Of a DNA stretch of 64,000 bases, positions 24,304 to 33,769 are shown in pieces. The stretch comes from Corythucha ciliata (taxonomy: Eukaryota; Arthropoda; Insecta; Hemiptera; Tingidae). Within the stretch, counting starts at the first letter, position 1. The number at the start of each line of letters is the position of its first letter. The DNA lies in the NCBI GenBank assembly GCA_038030265.1, contig CM075942.1:50620751-50684750 (forward strand), written 5' to 3'. The notes under the pieces were generated by a model, which was not told the DNA's origin, made no database searches, and saw only the letters and a program-made list of their open reading frames with translations. Both the position numbers and the translations under genes were made by a program.

Positions 24304-24482
24304 AGTCGTTGACGGTACATCGGAAATAAACCACGGAAAACGAAACATTCCCAGCGTTCAAACAAGTTTCGAACACAAAGGACTTCAACTTCATGTAGAG
24401 TACCAGTACTGGGTGACAGCGTCTACAAAAGTTGGCGAAGGACCCAGTTCCAGAGTTGTCGCCCAACAACCCAGTAGCCGAG
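24304..24482 (+). CDS. Dscam2: Dscam2 exon: FN3-4, second half
   Basis: Acceptor CGTCTTCAG, donor CGAG|GTATAA, 179 bp, phase 2 to phase 1. It encodes VVDGTSEINHGKRNIPS, LQLHVEYQYWVTASTKVG and EGPSSRVVAQQPSSR. YQYWVTASTxxGEGxSS marks the end of FN3-4 ahead of Ig10. Confidence 0.93.
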
Positions 24483-25077
24483 GTATAAAAGATTTTAGAA
24501 ACGTGCTCCTTCCCCCCTCCCTCCCTGACACTTCACCACCTTCCTACTGACACTTCACCAGAGATTTCATTATGCAAAATGCTCGGTACTTCGATGATGA
24601 CAAAGATTATTCGAAATTGCCCCCCTACCAATCCTGTACACTCCCACAATATCTTTTGTAAAGAAAGTCAATGCATAAAACGTGGTGGCGATGTTAATAA
24701 AGTACCCAGCCGCCTACTTCTATAAAGTTTTAAATGGAATCAACGTTTTAATTATTTTGATGCACGGAAGGCTCTTCTATATAACGAGAAGTTTTCAACG
24801 AAGCTGAAGAGAGGGGACCTTGAAATCACTTTCCTCCGAAAACCACTTTGGAACTTGCGGAAGCAGTAAGAAAGTGGTCGCACGTAGCTCACAATTGCCG
24901 GTATTGAGCGTCACTTTAGAGGGAAATAGACAATAAGCAAATAAAAATGTTTTGACTGTCTGGTGACTAAAGTTTCGATTGGTTATAATTACGACTGATG
25001 CACAAAACATAATAACGGCGGTCTTAATTATTTAGTATTTACGCAGACCGGATAAGCCGAATGTTTTTTCTCTCTCA

Positions 25078-25080
<3 letters not shown>

Positions 25081-25116
<36 letters not shown>
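25081..25116. repeat. (TC)n microsatellite
   Basis: Uninterrupted TC dinucleotide repeat of 18 units, preceded by an imperfect TCTCTCACAC stretch. Intronic. Confidence 0.95.
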
Positions 25117-25117
<1 letters not shown>

Positions 25118-25299
25118 AATAAATGCGATTAGTAATTTGTTAGATGCTACAAAATAATACGCCTAGAGGCATAATCTAGATAATTACGATTTGGCGTGAT
25201 AACGCTGAGTTCAAACCCTGGGAGATAACATTAACTTCCTAATATATAGAATGAAGCCCGGATGGCTTTCATGTTGTGCGGGCGTCTATTGACATATTG

Positions 25300-25700
25300 G
25301 CGTTTTCTGAATTTTTGCTATGAATTAGCGCTTTTTCTTTGTTTCAGTCGCGAATTAGCGACTTTTTTCCAAGTTGGTTCTTTTTCTGGATTTTGGGCGA
25401 GGGCTTGCCACGACAAACGCACGTTTTTTCACAATTTTAGCCGTAAAAAGGCCTCCATACATCACGAATTAGCGGGATTTTCTAAAAAAAATTTCACGTT
25501 CATTTTGTCGATTTCAGTCCCGAGTTAGCACTTTGTGTTAATTTTAGCCGCAAAGTTGCCATCAGAAACCAGAATTGGCATTGCAAGCACTTTTTACGGA
25601 CCCTAAACGAGCACTTTTTACTAATTTTAGCAGCAAATTAGCACTTTTTCTCAACCTCAACCGCAAATTAGCGTTCATTTATCCTTTTGTCGACATGGCT
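25300..25700 (+). repeat. R2 degenerate repeat array
   Basis: Units repeat ATGAATTAGCGCTTTTTCTT, TTTCAGTCGCGAATTAGCGA and similar pieces about every 30-36 bp, with the larger GCCTCCATACATCACGAATT and TGCCATCAGAAACC modules. Same orientation as the arrays at 20.0 and 53.9 kb. Confidence 0.65.
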
Positions 25701-25819
25701 CAAATCTAGCACCTAAAACCTACTGATTTAGCAATAATAGTAAAAATAAATTAAATAAAAGTTGCACCGTTGAAAGCTGGGATAAATAATAATCCAAACC
25801 CCGATTTTTCTTGTTACAG

Positions 25820-26095
25820 TGCCGGCCCGAATAGCTTCGTTCGGTCAAATTGTCAAAAAACCGTGGCAGGACACTGTCTCACTACCGTGCGTTATCGTCG
25901 GCGTTCCAACACCCCGGCGCCATTGGCTTCGCAACGATGATTTTCTTCACGCTCGCGTCGAGCACAACATCCAAATACTCGAGACGGGCGAGCTCGTTCT
26001 AGTCGAAGTGACCCGGTCCGACGCTGACAATTACACGTGTCGAACCGAGAACAACGTAGGATCGGATCGCGTTGTGTACACGATTATTGTTCAAG
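25820..26095 (+). CDS. Dscam2: Dscam2 exon: Ig10 (whole domain)
   Basis: Acceptor TTGTTACAG, donor CAAG|GTATGG, 276 bp, phase 1 to phase 1. It encodes VPARIASFGQIVKKPWQ, Cys in SLPCVIVGVPTPR, Trp in HWLRNDD and Cys in NYTCRTENNVGSD. A single Ig domain between FN3-4 and FN3-5 is the hallmark that separates Dscams from other Ig/FN3 receptors. Confidence 0.96.
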
Positions 26096-26163
26096 GTATG
26101 GTGGTGTGAATTGGGGGGGGGGGTGATCGTAGGAATTGTTTCGAGCAATTTATTTGTTTTTAG

Positions 26164-26345
26164 TACCACCAAGCCCTCCTATTTTATACGTCACAAGCGC
26201 TACAAGTAATAGCGTTCTTCTCCACCTGAAGTCAGGCGACGATGGAGCTTCTCCTATTCTAGGGTATACCCTAAATTGGAGGAAGGGAAACGGTGAATTC
26301 GAAGAAATAACCCTCTCAAGAAGAACAACAGTTTACGAGCTCAAG
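26164..26345 (+). CDS. Dscam2: Dscam2 exon: FN3-5, first half
   Basis: Acceptor GTTTTTAG, donor CTCAAG|GTAATA, 182 bp, phase 1 to phase 0. It encodes VPPSPPILYVTSATSNS, LHLKSGDDGASPILGY and TLNWRKGNGEFEEITLS, ending VYELK. Confidence 0.93.
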
Positions 26346-26407
26346 GTAATAATTGACCGCAACGCTCACCTTTTTTTTTAATTCATGTACTAACCTTATG
26401 TTTCCAG

Positions 26408-26657
26408 GGTTTAGCCTGTGGCAGTACCTATTCCATCTCCCTTAGTTGTTTCAATAAATTAGGATCCTCTCAACCCAGCCCTAGTTTACCAGTAAAAACT
26501 CAGGGACAGATGCCAGGAGTTCCGTCACCATCGTCGTTCCTCCAGCCCAATTCAACTTCCGTTATTCTTAAGTTGTACAACTGGCCGGATAACGGTTGCT
26601 CCTTGCTTTCTTTCGTCGTCCGTTATAAAAGCTTGAACGATTTGGAGTGGATTCTGG
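26408..26657 (+). CDS. Dscam2: Dscam2 exon: end of FN3-5, start of FN3-6
   Basis: Acceptor TGTTTCCAG, donor CTGG|GTATAA, 250 bp, phase 0 to phase 1. It encodes GLACGSTYSISLSCFNKLG (LxCGxxYxxxxxxxNxxG is conserved in Dscams), then PGVPSPSSFLQPNSTSV and VVRYKSLNDLEW of FN3-6. Confidence 0.93.
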
Positions 26658-26716
26658 GTATAATGAAGGTATTTTTAGACGTTTTGACAATTTTTCTACA
26701 TTATGTCTCGTTCTAG

Positions 26717-26860
26717 TTTCAAATAACGTTAAACCTCAAAAGAAATTCATCGTCACGGGTCTACTGTCTTCGACTGAGTACAGTTTACAAGTAGAGGCGC
26801 AGAATTCTGCGGGATCATCTGTTGGAGAATTTCAGTTTTTCACGCTAACTAAAGACGGAG
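26717..26860 (+). CDS. Dscam2: Dscam2 exon: FN3-6, second half
   Basis: Acceptor CGTTCTAG, donor GGAG|GTAATA, 144 bp, phase 1 to phase 1. It encodes KKFIVTGLLSSTEYSLQV and EAQNSAGSSVGEFQFFTL. This is the last extracellular domain before the membrane. Confidence 0.92.
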
Positions 26861-26918
26861 GTAATAATGTTTCGAGGTAAAAAAAGAATCGTTTCATCCA
26901 CATTTTATTCAATCGCAG

Positions 26919-27056
26919 AACTACCACCGCCTGAGCTGGTCCGACGAGGTCACGCTCGAGCGTTCTACACCGATTTTCGAGTCATGATACCCCTGTTGGT
27001 CGCCATTATTTCACTGTTCATTACCGCGACGACCATCGTTTTCTGCCACAGAACTA
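26919..27056 (+). CDS. Dscam2: Dscam2 exon: juxtamembrane and transmembrane helix
   Basis: Acceptor AATCGCAG, donor ACTA|GTAAAC, 138 bp, phase 1 to phase 1. It encodes LPPPELVRRGHARAFYTD, then the hydrophobic helix VMIPLLVAIISLFITATTIV, then Cys-His-Arg at the inner face. If the following 56-bp intron were kept, the frame would stop nine residues later. Confidence 0.94.
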
Positions 27057-27112
27057 GTAAACGTTTTGCAACTCTGCAAAATTGAGCATCGTTAATTCAA
27101 ATCATTCCACAG

Positions 27113-27241
27113 GACAAGCGAGAAACATGAAAGAGGCGTTGGACAATCAACAGAATGCTGAAGCTCAAAAAGCGCAGCGCGAACGGTACTATGCGACCAT
27201 ACACAAAGTGTCGCTTCAGCCTTCCAACGAGAAAATACCAG
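27113..27241 (+). CDS. Dscam2: Dscam2 exon: cytoplasmic tail 1
   Basis: Acceptor ATTCCACAG, donor CCAG|GTGGAG, 129 bp, phase 1 to phase 1, after a 56-bp intron. It encodes KEALDNQQNAEAQKAQRERY and YATIHKVSL. The RERYYATIHK string with its tyrosines is conserved in insect Dscam tails. Confidence 0.92.
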
Positions 27242-27304
27242 GTGGAGGTCATTTGGTTTCTGTTTTTCTCTGTATCCATCTCATACATTGAATAATTTTT
27301 TCAG

Positions 27305-27453
27305 AAACGTCAGAGGACATATCACCGTACGCTACTTTTCAACTAGCCGAGCCGAATAACACCCTTCTGCACAGCTTCATGTACCACGAACAAGCTATGC
27401 AGGAACAGGGCTGCGGAGCTGTGCCTCCTCAGCCAATGAGGCCGTCGCACATG
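27305..27453 (+). CDS. Dscam2: Dscam2 exon: cytoplasmic tail 2
   Basis: Acceptor TTTTTTCAG, donor CACATG|GTAGGT, 149 bp, phase 1 to phase 0. It encodes ETSEDISPYATFQLAEPN, LLHSFMYHEQAMQEQGCG and PMRPSHM. ISPYATFQL is the conserved tyrosine motif of Dscam tails, probably a docking site for signalling adaptors. Confidence 0.92.
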
Positions 27454-28074
27454 GTAGGTCGTAGCGGTGCTTACCTTTTTTTTTCTTTTTTTTCAAGAAA
27501 TAGATTTTTATCACCTAAGCAGTCCCATTAAGGAACTTCCCAGCGACACGATTGAATATGATTGTCCAAGTGTTGTGCACGATTAAAAGAAGAAAAACTA
27601 GTCGTAAGACCTAGATGTAGTCGATGCTGTTGTCTGCAGACCAGATCTTTGATTTCACATTCCGTAAATGTGGAGTATTGCCGGGAGGGAGAAGCTATTG
27701 ATTAGGCGATAGCGCGTGTAGTTAACTTGGAATGACTACAGTGGAAAGCATCAGACACACACGGGTGTAAATTGTTTGGCTTGTACTCGTGGGAAAAGGC
27801 CCACAAAACTTCAAATGGTCGAAAAAACTAACAAGGTCAAGGCGATAAACGACGGTTAAAAATTCCAATACTCGTTGCCCAAACTCTCTGTCGCATGTTC
27901 CATCACGTATGAACATTGTACGCCACCCCCCTGACAATTCTTCCCAAAGTTTTCGGGCTATCCTTTAGTAACCAGTCCAAAAATGAGACGACATTAGACT
28001 GTATTTCCTTGCGCATTGCAAATTGCGGGAGAAACTTGCACACTTAGCAGCTCCATTTCACTATACGTAAACAC

Positions 28075-28345
28075 GGGCTCCTTCAAAACCAAACTTGGCG
28101 GATTTTGCTCTTTTTTACCCGGCAATTAAACATGTATTTTACAGATTTTTTTTCTTAGAAACCCAATTTCGTGACTTCCCTGTTCCAGGCTGACTTGTGG
28201 CTGCGGTGGTCCACTGGAGGGGGAAATGCCGGTCCTTTCTTTCTCTGACATTATGCGATATTCCCCAAGATTCGTGCTTGACTTCGTCAAAGAACCAATT
28301 TCGCAGGGTTGGCTCGGTCAAATATCAAATTTTTGCAGATTTTGC
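28075..28345 (-). repeat. R1 degenerate repeat array (reverse)
   Basis: Units contain CTCCTTCAAAACCAAACTTG, GGCGGATTTTGCTC and GAAACCCAATTTCGTGAC at roughly 38-40 bp or multiples. Some units are interrupted by unrelated sequence. Confidence 0.5.
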
Positions 28346-28639
28346 TCCTCAACAGTAGCATAAATAAATAACCCAAAACGCGCCCAAAAAGCCCCCAAAC
28401 CATCAGAATGTGGAGGGGAGGCATCCATCAAGACCACCTCCCGAGCATCGAAATGTCGCGCTACGCCCCTGCTAGACAGAGAAGGCACTGAAGGAAAACG
28501 TGTCCAATCGTGTAGACCAGTTGCATAGACTAGTCGTATAGATCAGTCGTATGTCGTGTAGACCAGTCGTATGACTGGGTTAAATATTTAATTAACGAAT
28601 GGCCGAGCCCTTCCCCCTTCCTTACACATCGGGTCATAG

Positions 28640-30663
28640 GCCAGTCAATATAAACATCAAACATCGCAAATATGCATGTAATTGTTTTTTCTTTTGCACA
28701 TTGTTAGAGCCAATGAGAGCAGTTTATACTCAAGTTTGCAACCTTCAAAACCTTGTGCTCAACTCGTGGCACTCGAAAAACCACGAAATTCCATCAATGT
28801 TTTAGGTTGTTAAACAAAAATACCAGAATAAAGCGTTTTTCGAGCATGACCACAGTATACATTGTTGAAGTCAACTAAATTTGCTACAATTTAAGCCCAG
28901 TCCGAGCGTCCTACGTTTGTTATTTTCGGAGATACAGCCAATCAAGAAATATGTAATATCGCCAAAAAGCGAGATTTTATTGATAGGGTTATTTTTCAAG
29001 ACCCGTAGCACTCAAACATAATGGTCCTACAGAATATCCACGCGAGAATAATTCTAGGCAGTAGCTCAATTTTAATCTGACGCTATTGCCTAACATTTAT
29101 TTTCGCGTGAATATTCTATAGGACAGAGTGACTGGTACTTGGTTGAGCAAAATAATAGGGGTTATTAAACATCCAAAATGCAACAAAAATTGTCTTATGC
29201 CCTAGGGTCCGATTTCCTTTCCTAGTCGAGATAATAGATTTTTTCACGTTTTTCAGCACTTCACTGGTTTTTGCAAGAAAAACAACTGTAAATTGGGAAG
29301 CATGCGTCCTAGGTTAAATCCAACGACACCAATGAAAAGAGCACACTTTTTTCTGTGTGAGTAAGGACATTTTGTCCAAAGTTAGCGAAAGATTCTTGGA
29401 GTAAACGGGGAAAATATCAGGATTTTTAAAAAATGTCAGTTTTTAACAACTGTTCAAACCTAGACTACATTAGCCATGGTGCTCCCAGCGCCCGGCAAAT
29501 TCCTCTAAAGCTGTATGAAGTAACTTGGTTTAATACTTCATGCTTATTTTACTCCTGTCCTTCGCAATGTTTTGAGAAAATCCATTGTTATACCAAAAAA
29601 TGAGGCAATTATGCCCATTTTGAGTGCCTAAAAGAAGAAACGATAGCTATTCCAAGATTTTTTTGCAGCTTATTCCACTTTTATTTGTCTATCCTCATAG
29701 CATAGGAAAAGTGAATTAAGCTGAAAAAAAAAGTTTTGGAAATGGCTCTTGATCTTCTTGTAGGCACTCAAAATGGGCCTAATTGCCTCATTTTTTGGTA
29801 TAACAATGGATTTTTATCAAGAAATTGCACAGCACAGGAGTAAAATAAGCATGAAGTATTAAACTGAGTTACTTCATACAGTTTTAGAGGAACTTGCCAG
29901 GCGCTGGGAGCACCATGGCTAATGTAGTCTAGCTTTGAACAGTTGTCAAAAACTGACATTTTTAAAAACATCCTGATATTTTCCCAGTTTACTCAAAGAA
30001 TCTTTCCTTATCATTAGACAAAATGTCTTTACTCAAACAAAAAAAAGAGTACTCTTTTCAGTGGTGTCGTTGGATTTAACCTAGGACGCTTACTTCCCAT
30101 GTTACATAGGTATATGTTTTTGTTGCGAAAACCCGTGATGTGCTAAAAAACAACAAATTGATTATCTGAACTAGGAATGGAAATCTGACCTTAGGTTATA
30201 GGAAATTTTTTTTTGCATTTTTGGTGTACAATCACCCCTCTCATTTTGTTCACCCAAGTACCAATCACCGTGTATTTGAGTGCTACGGGTCTTGAAAAAT
30301 TACCCTACCAATAAAATCTCGCTTTTGGCGAGATCAGGTATTTTGTTGATTGAATGTATTCCCTGAACTAACAGACCCAGGATGCTCGGGCATGGCTTAA
30401 ATTGTAGCAAATTTAGTTGGCTTTACCAATGTATACTGTGGGCATGCTCGAAAAACTCTTTCTTCTGGTATCTTTGTTTAAAAAACCAGAAAAAGTGATG
30501 AAATTTCTTACTTTTTCGAGTGCCATGAGTTAAGCAAAAGGTTTCGAGGGTTGCAAACTTGAGTAATAACTGCTCTCATTGGTCCTAACTACACGCAACA
30601 AAAAAATCAATTACATGCATGTTTGCGATTTACCCCGACTTTTGTGTCTATATTGACTGGTCT
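28640..30663. mobile_element. 2-kb fold-back element (long inverted repeat)
   Basis: The left arm (about 28640-29685) is repeated in reverse complement as the right arm (about 29700-30663), by eye roughly 85-90% identical. The arms start CCAGTCAATATA and end TATATTGACTGG. The centre lies near 29690 between CAGCTTATTCCACTTTTA and AAAAGTGAATTAAGCTG. There is no transposase-like frame. No convincing target-site duplication is visible, so the mechanism is unknown. It sits inside a Dscam2 intron, so the transcript can fold into a very long hairpin. Confidence 0.85.
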
Positions 30664-31232
30664 ATCAAGTTGCAGGGAACACATATTTTTTTGGGTCGTT
30701 CTGATACAATTTCGAACATGTTAGACCATGTAGAGAAAATCCATACTTTTGAGCCTCTTGGCTGGAAATATAGTTCGTTTCAGTGGGCAAAAGTGCCCTA
30801 TTTTCCTCTTTCAAGCTACTCCAGCCAGTACTCAACCGAAAATGATCAGTTTTATGATGTAGCGCAAAGCGACTTTCAAGCATTGCGCAACTTCCTGGCT
30901 ATTTCCACCGGAAGGAACGTTCACCGTTTTAGATCAAATTTAATGCTCACGAAACAAGCTTTGGTTTACCTACTAAAGCCGCTTTTTATATCATTTTTAA
31001 GCTTCCCTTAGGGCAGGATGGCAGATCGAAAATGGATACAAATAATGCTGCAACCAACCAAGTTGCTATTTTAACGTAATACATATTCCAATTCCAATGT
31101 GCACGAAAATGCATGAGCATGCTAAGTTCCTCCTCCCTTCGCACCCTTGCATAATCTTCTTTAGTCTTTTTTTTATCGTAAACGCTTAGCAAACTAACCT
31201 ATAACGACTGTGTGGCTCTTCTCTTGCGTTAG

Positions 31233-31365
31233 AAGGGGAGGAGGGCTCGGCGACGGAGTAACAGAAAAACGGACGCTGAAACCGACGAATCAGAATCCGA
31301 CCCTGATCAGATCACGTCGAGCCGAACGGAGTCTTCGAATCATCTCGACGCCACCGTTAAAGCTA
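31233..31365 (+). CDS. Dscam2: Dscam2 exon: cytoplasmic tail 3
   Basis: Acceptor CTTGCGTTAG, donor GCTA|GTAAGA, 133 bp, phase 0 to phase 1. It encodes the basic stretch KGRRARRRSNRK, an acidic run DAETDESESDPDQ and then SSRTESSNHLD. SSRTESSNxLD recurs in arthropod Dscam tails. Confidence 0.88.
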
Positions 31366-31554
31366 GTAAGAAATGATTAATACCAGACAAGTAGAAACCA
31401 AAAAAAATTAAACTTTCCAAAAGGTCAAAATGTAGAGAATTCCGGTTTGGTCTGCAGATAGCAAGTACCTACTAGTAGCTCCTAAAAAATCAACCTCTTC
31501 TTAGTCTCATGGATTCTCAAATTAGCTCTTTTTTTTTGCCGTTGTTTTTTCCAG

Positions 31555-31648
31555 GGTATATTTATCAGGCAGCGCAGTCAAGCACCTCTTCCGACATATC
31601 GCCAATGTCCGAGGCCAAGTCGCTACCCAGAAGAGGTGGAAGAGCGAG
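31555..31648 (+). CDS. Dscam2: Dscam2 exon: cytoplasmic tail 4
   Basis: Acceptor TTTTTCCAG, donor GCGAG|GTATTG, 94 bp, phase 1 to phase 2. It encodes YIYQAAQSSTSSDISPMSE followed by AKSLPRRGGRA. The serine-rich SSTSSDISPMSE string is typical of the family tail. Confidence 0.88.
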
Positions 31649-32225
31649 GTATTGATTACACTCAGTTGTCTGGTTCTGGTTAAAATTCACTACAAGAGGT
31701 ATTTTTAGATCCCACAATTCGGAGGCACTTTTTTTTCGTTTGTTTTTTTGTTTTTTCGACTGCAGACTGTTTTTTGTTTTCTGACTAGAAGTGTGCCGCT
31801 ATTTCTCTGCACAGCCGGTACTTTAATTATAAAAGACACGAGTCAACAATGTCTGGATTCGTCTTGGATATCATTTGAATTGTTGTAGACCTCAGAATTT
31901 GTTTTATTTTCCATTTCTTCATCGAAATAACTCTTGTACATTGAACCTGAACTCATGCAACACGTTGTTCACAATCATCATATCGTACTACAACCTATCG
32001 CATGGCCACGCAATATTTGTTGGGGCAGAAAAATGAACACAAAGTCGTTCTGAGCATGCTTTCTAATCAACCGTTTTAATATTTATCACCCCCCACTCAT
32101 CACCTTTGATATTGATTTTCACTGTCCTCTAAACCAAAACACACTAAATATCAATGAATGCAGAGTTGCTCTACACCCCCCTCCTCTCTAAAATTCCATA
32201 CCACAAGCACTTTCGTTCTTTCCAG
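31649..32225. other. Dscam2 last intron
   Basis: 577 bp, T-rich, ending CGTTCTTTCCAG. No other feature seen. Confidence 0.6.
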
Positions 32226-32430
32226 ATGTTTGGGACCGGGAAAACCGCCCATGAGACAGTCCCTGTCCATCGCCGAGACGGCGTTCAGGAACCCGCACGA
32301 ACGACCGGAAATGAGTGAAGCCGAGTGCGACGTTGACACGATCAAAAGGTTGAAATTGGGCATTCGGTCGAGTCTATGGGCTCGACCCAATCCGCAAAAC
32401 CCCCAGTCGGACTATTCAATAGCGGTCTAG
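32226..32430 (+). CDS. Dscam2: Dscam2 terminal coding exon
   Basis: Acceptor CTTTCCAG; enters in phase 2 and ends at TAG (32428-32430), encoding 67 further residues. It includes PMRQSLSIAETAFRNPHERP and SEAECDVDTIKRLKLG and ends NPQSDYSIAV. The final I-A-V fits a class II PDZ-ligand pattern (hydrophobic at -2 and 0), a plausible scaffold contact but untested. Confidence 0.92.
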
Positions 32431-32460
32431 TATTGATCCTTTTCATTGCCAAAAAATTCG

Positions 32461-32519
32461 AGGAGCACAGTTTTTTTAATATTGTTATTATGAAAAACAT
32501 TATAACAAACAGTGCTCCT
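32461..32519 (+). other. Hairpin in Dscam2 3' UTR
   Basis: AGGAGCACAGTTT (32461-32473) pairs with AAACAGTGCTCCT (32507-32519) around an AT-rich loop, starting 31 bases after the Dscam2 stop. It could be a small MITE relic or an mRNA structure; the sequence alone does not say which. Confidence 0.6.
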
Positions 32520-32806
32520 TCAATTTCTACATAACCAATGTGGGGGGGGGTGATTTTTAGTTATAACTTCCCTGTATCATTTGAGATTCGCGCTAAAAAC
32601 GTGCCAAAATTATTCTACGAAACATTTTTTTACTCTACAAGCACAGCCAATTTAACAAAAGATTACTTAACATATCGCGGGAAGGATACAATTTGTAATT
32701 TCCTAAATCTCAGAGGTCTCCCCTCTCCATAATTCTGTAGAGTATCTCGCAGAGCTGCCATTTCAACCTGAGCCCATTGAAAATCGATCCCGAACTTAAA
32801 GCCGTC

Positions 32807-32817
32807 AATAAATAAAA
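32807..32817 (+). promoter_or_regulatory. Candidate Dscam2 polyadenylation signal
   Basis: AATAAATAAA occurs about 380 bases after the stop codon, giving two overlapping AATAAA hexamers. Further AATAAA-like hexamers at about 33003 and 33147 are alternatives. Which is used cannot be told from sequence. Confidence 0.35.
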
Positions 32818-33374
32818 TTGAAATATTGTACAGAATACCGTAATTAAAACGTCGGTATTGTGTAGTGACGTACCTCGAAGAAAGAGAACGCGACAAAAGT
32901 TTAATTTTTTTAGCTTATAAGAGCAATTTTTATGTTATCTTTAAAATCCTCGTTACGACTGTCAAATTTTTGTACCCAAAATGGTTTTAGATTGTATAAA
33001 AAAATAAAACTTTAACTTTAAAAATAATCAAAAGGTTAACGAAAATGTTCATTATAGTGTTTACAATGTGTTGTACACCTTGAAATATATATACTATATG
33101 AATATATTTTTACTGCAACAGTTTGTTTAATGAAATACAGTTTTGAAAAATAAATAGTTTACGTAAGTTAAGTCGATCGTGGCTGCTCTTCACTTAAATT
33201 TTGTTTTTATTTATATATTTTTTAAATAAATATAAATAATTGTAAAAGTCAGTCTAATTATTACAAAATGGTAACGGGCTACCCGAAACAGCTTGTCCTA
33301 GACCTATTCAGAAAGCGATTGACGGAACAAACACTGAAAAGGATTTGTGGGAACCGAACCCGCAAGATTGGTTT

Positions 33375-33560
33375 ATAAAAGTGAGTCATCCCAGTGAAAT
33401 TGAGGCCAAAACCGTGAAACTAGAGGGTTTTAAAGCCAAAACCGCAAAAATTTGGTTTTGAATAGTAAATCGCGCAGAATTGGGTTTCCAAAGAGATAGA
33501 TCCGCGAAAACGTGTTTTCCTACGAGCAAGAAACGTAGATGTTCAGCGTGCGTAAAAACC
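33375..33560 (+). repeat. R1 degenerate repeat array
   Basis: Units such as AAACCGTGAAACTAGAGGGT, GCAAAAATTTGGTTTTGAAT and GCAGAATTGGGTTTCCAAAG follow one another at 38-40 bp. Confidence 0.55.
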
Positions 33561-33769
33561 CACTTTGCGCACGCTTAAATTTACCGTGCGTAAAGTGTGA
33601 AGCTAAAGGTGAAGGAGAATTGGAACCGCGAGGTGGAATTCAAATCATCTCCGTAGTCAGCGGATCATGTTGGTGAGTTAATGGCAGGATTTGAGAAAAC
33701 AAGCCCGGGGTTCATCTCACGCGGTTCTTTTGTTGTTTCTTTTTTGTTTCCCTCAAATTAAGTTGTGCG

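Larger units (their letters stand above)
24483..25819. other. Dscam2 intron with CT microsatellite and R2 array
   Basis: 1.3-kb intron between FN3-4 and Ig10. It holds a (TC)n tract at 25081-25116 and an R2 array at about 25300-25700. No exon seen. Confidence 0.6.
27454..31232. other. 3.8-kb Dscam2 intron carrying a 2-kb palindrome
   Basis: Intron within the cytoplasmic tail region. It holds a reverse R1 array at 28075-28345, a short tandem set of AGACCAGTCGTAT-like units at 28510-28580, and a roughly 2-kb inverted-repeat element at 28640-30663. An open frame from 30619 to 31011 straddles the element edge and has no recognisable domain. Confidence 0.6.
1978..32430 (+). other. Dscam2: Dscam2-like gene, 3' two thirds (gene span)
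   Basis: Down syndrome cell adhesion molecule family: a neuronal surface receptor that binds itself homophilically and drives self-avoidance, tiling and synaptic specificity. The visible exons code in order for Ig5, Ig6, Ig7 (two alternatives), Ig8, Ig9, FN3-1 to FN3-4, Ig10, FN3-5, FN3-6, a transmembrane helix and a cytoplasmic tail, which is the diagnostic Dscam order. All junctions are GT-AG with matching phase, and the total is an open frame of about 1,450 residues. Exactly two interchangeable Ig7 exons match Drosophila Dscam2 (exons 10A/10B); Dscam1 has a large Ig7 exon cluster. The signal peptide, Ig1-4 and promoter lie upstream of the window. Dscam family membership is secure. The Dscam2 assignment rests on the Ig7 pair and remembered resemblance, not on a tree. 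Confidence 0.9.

Noticed and set aside
30619..31011. 130-codon open frame on the + strand in the Dscam2 intron
   Set aside because: Its first part is the edge of the 2-kb fold-back element and the rest has no family resemblance or splice signals fitting Dscam2.
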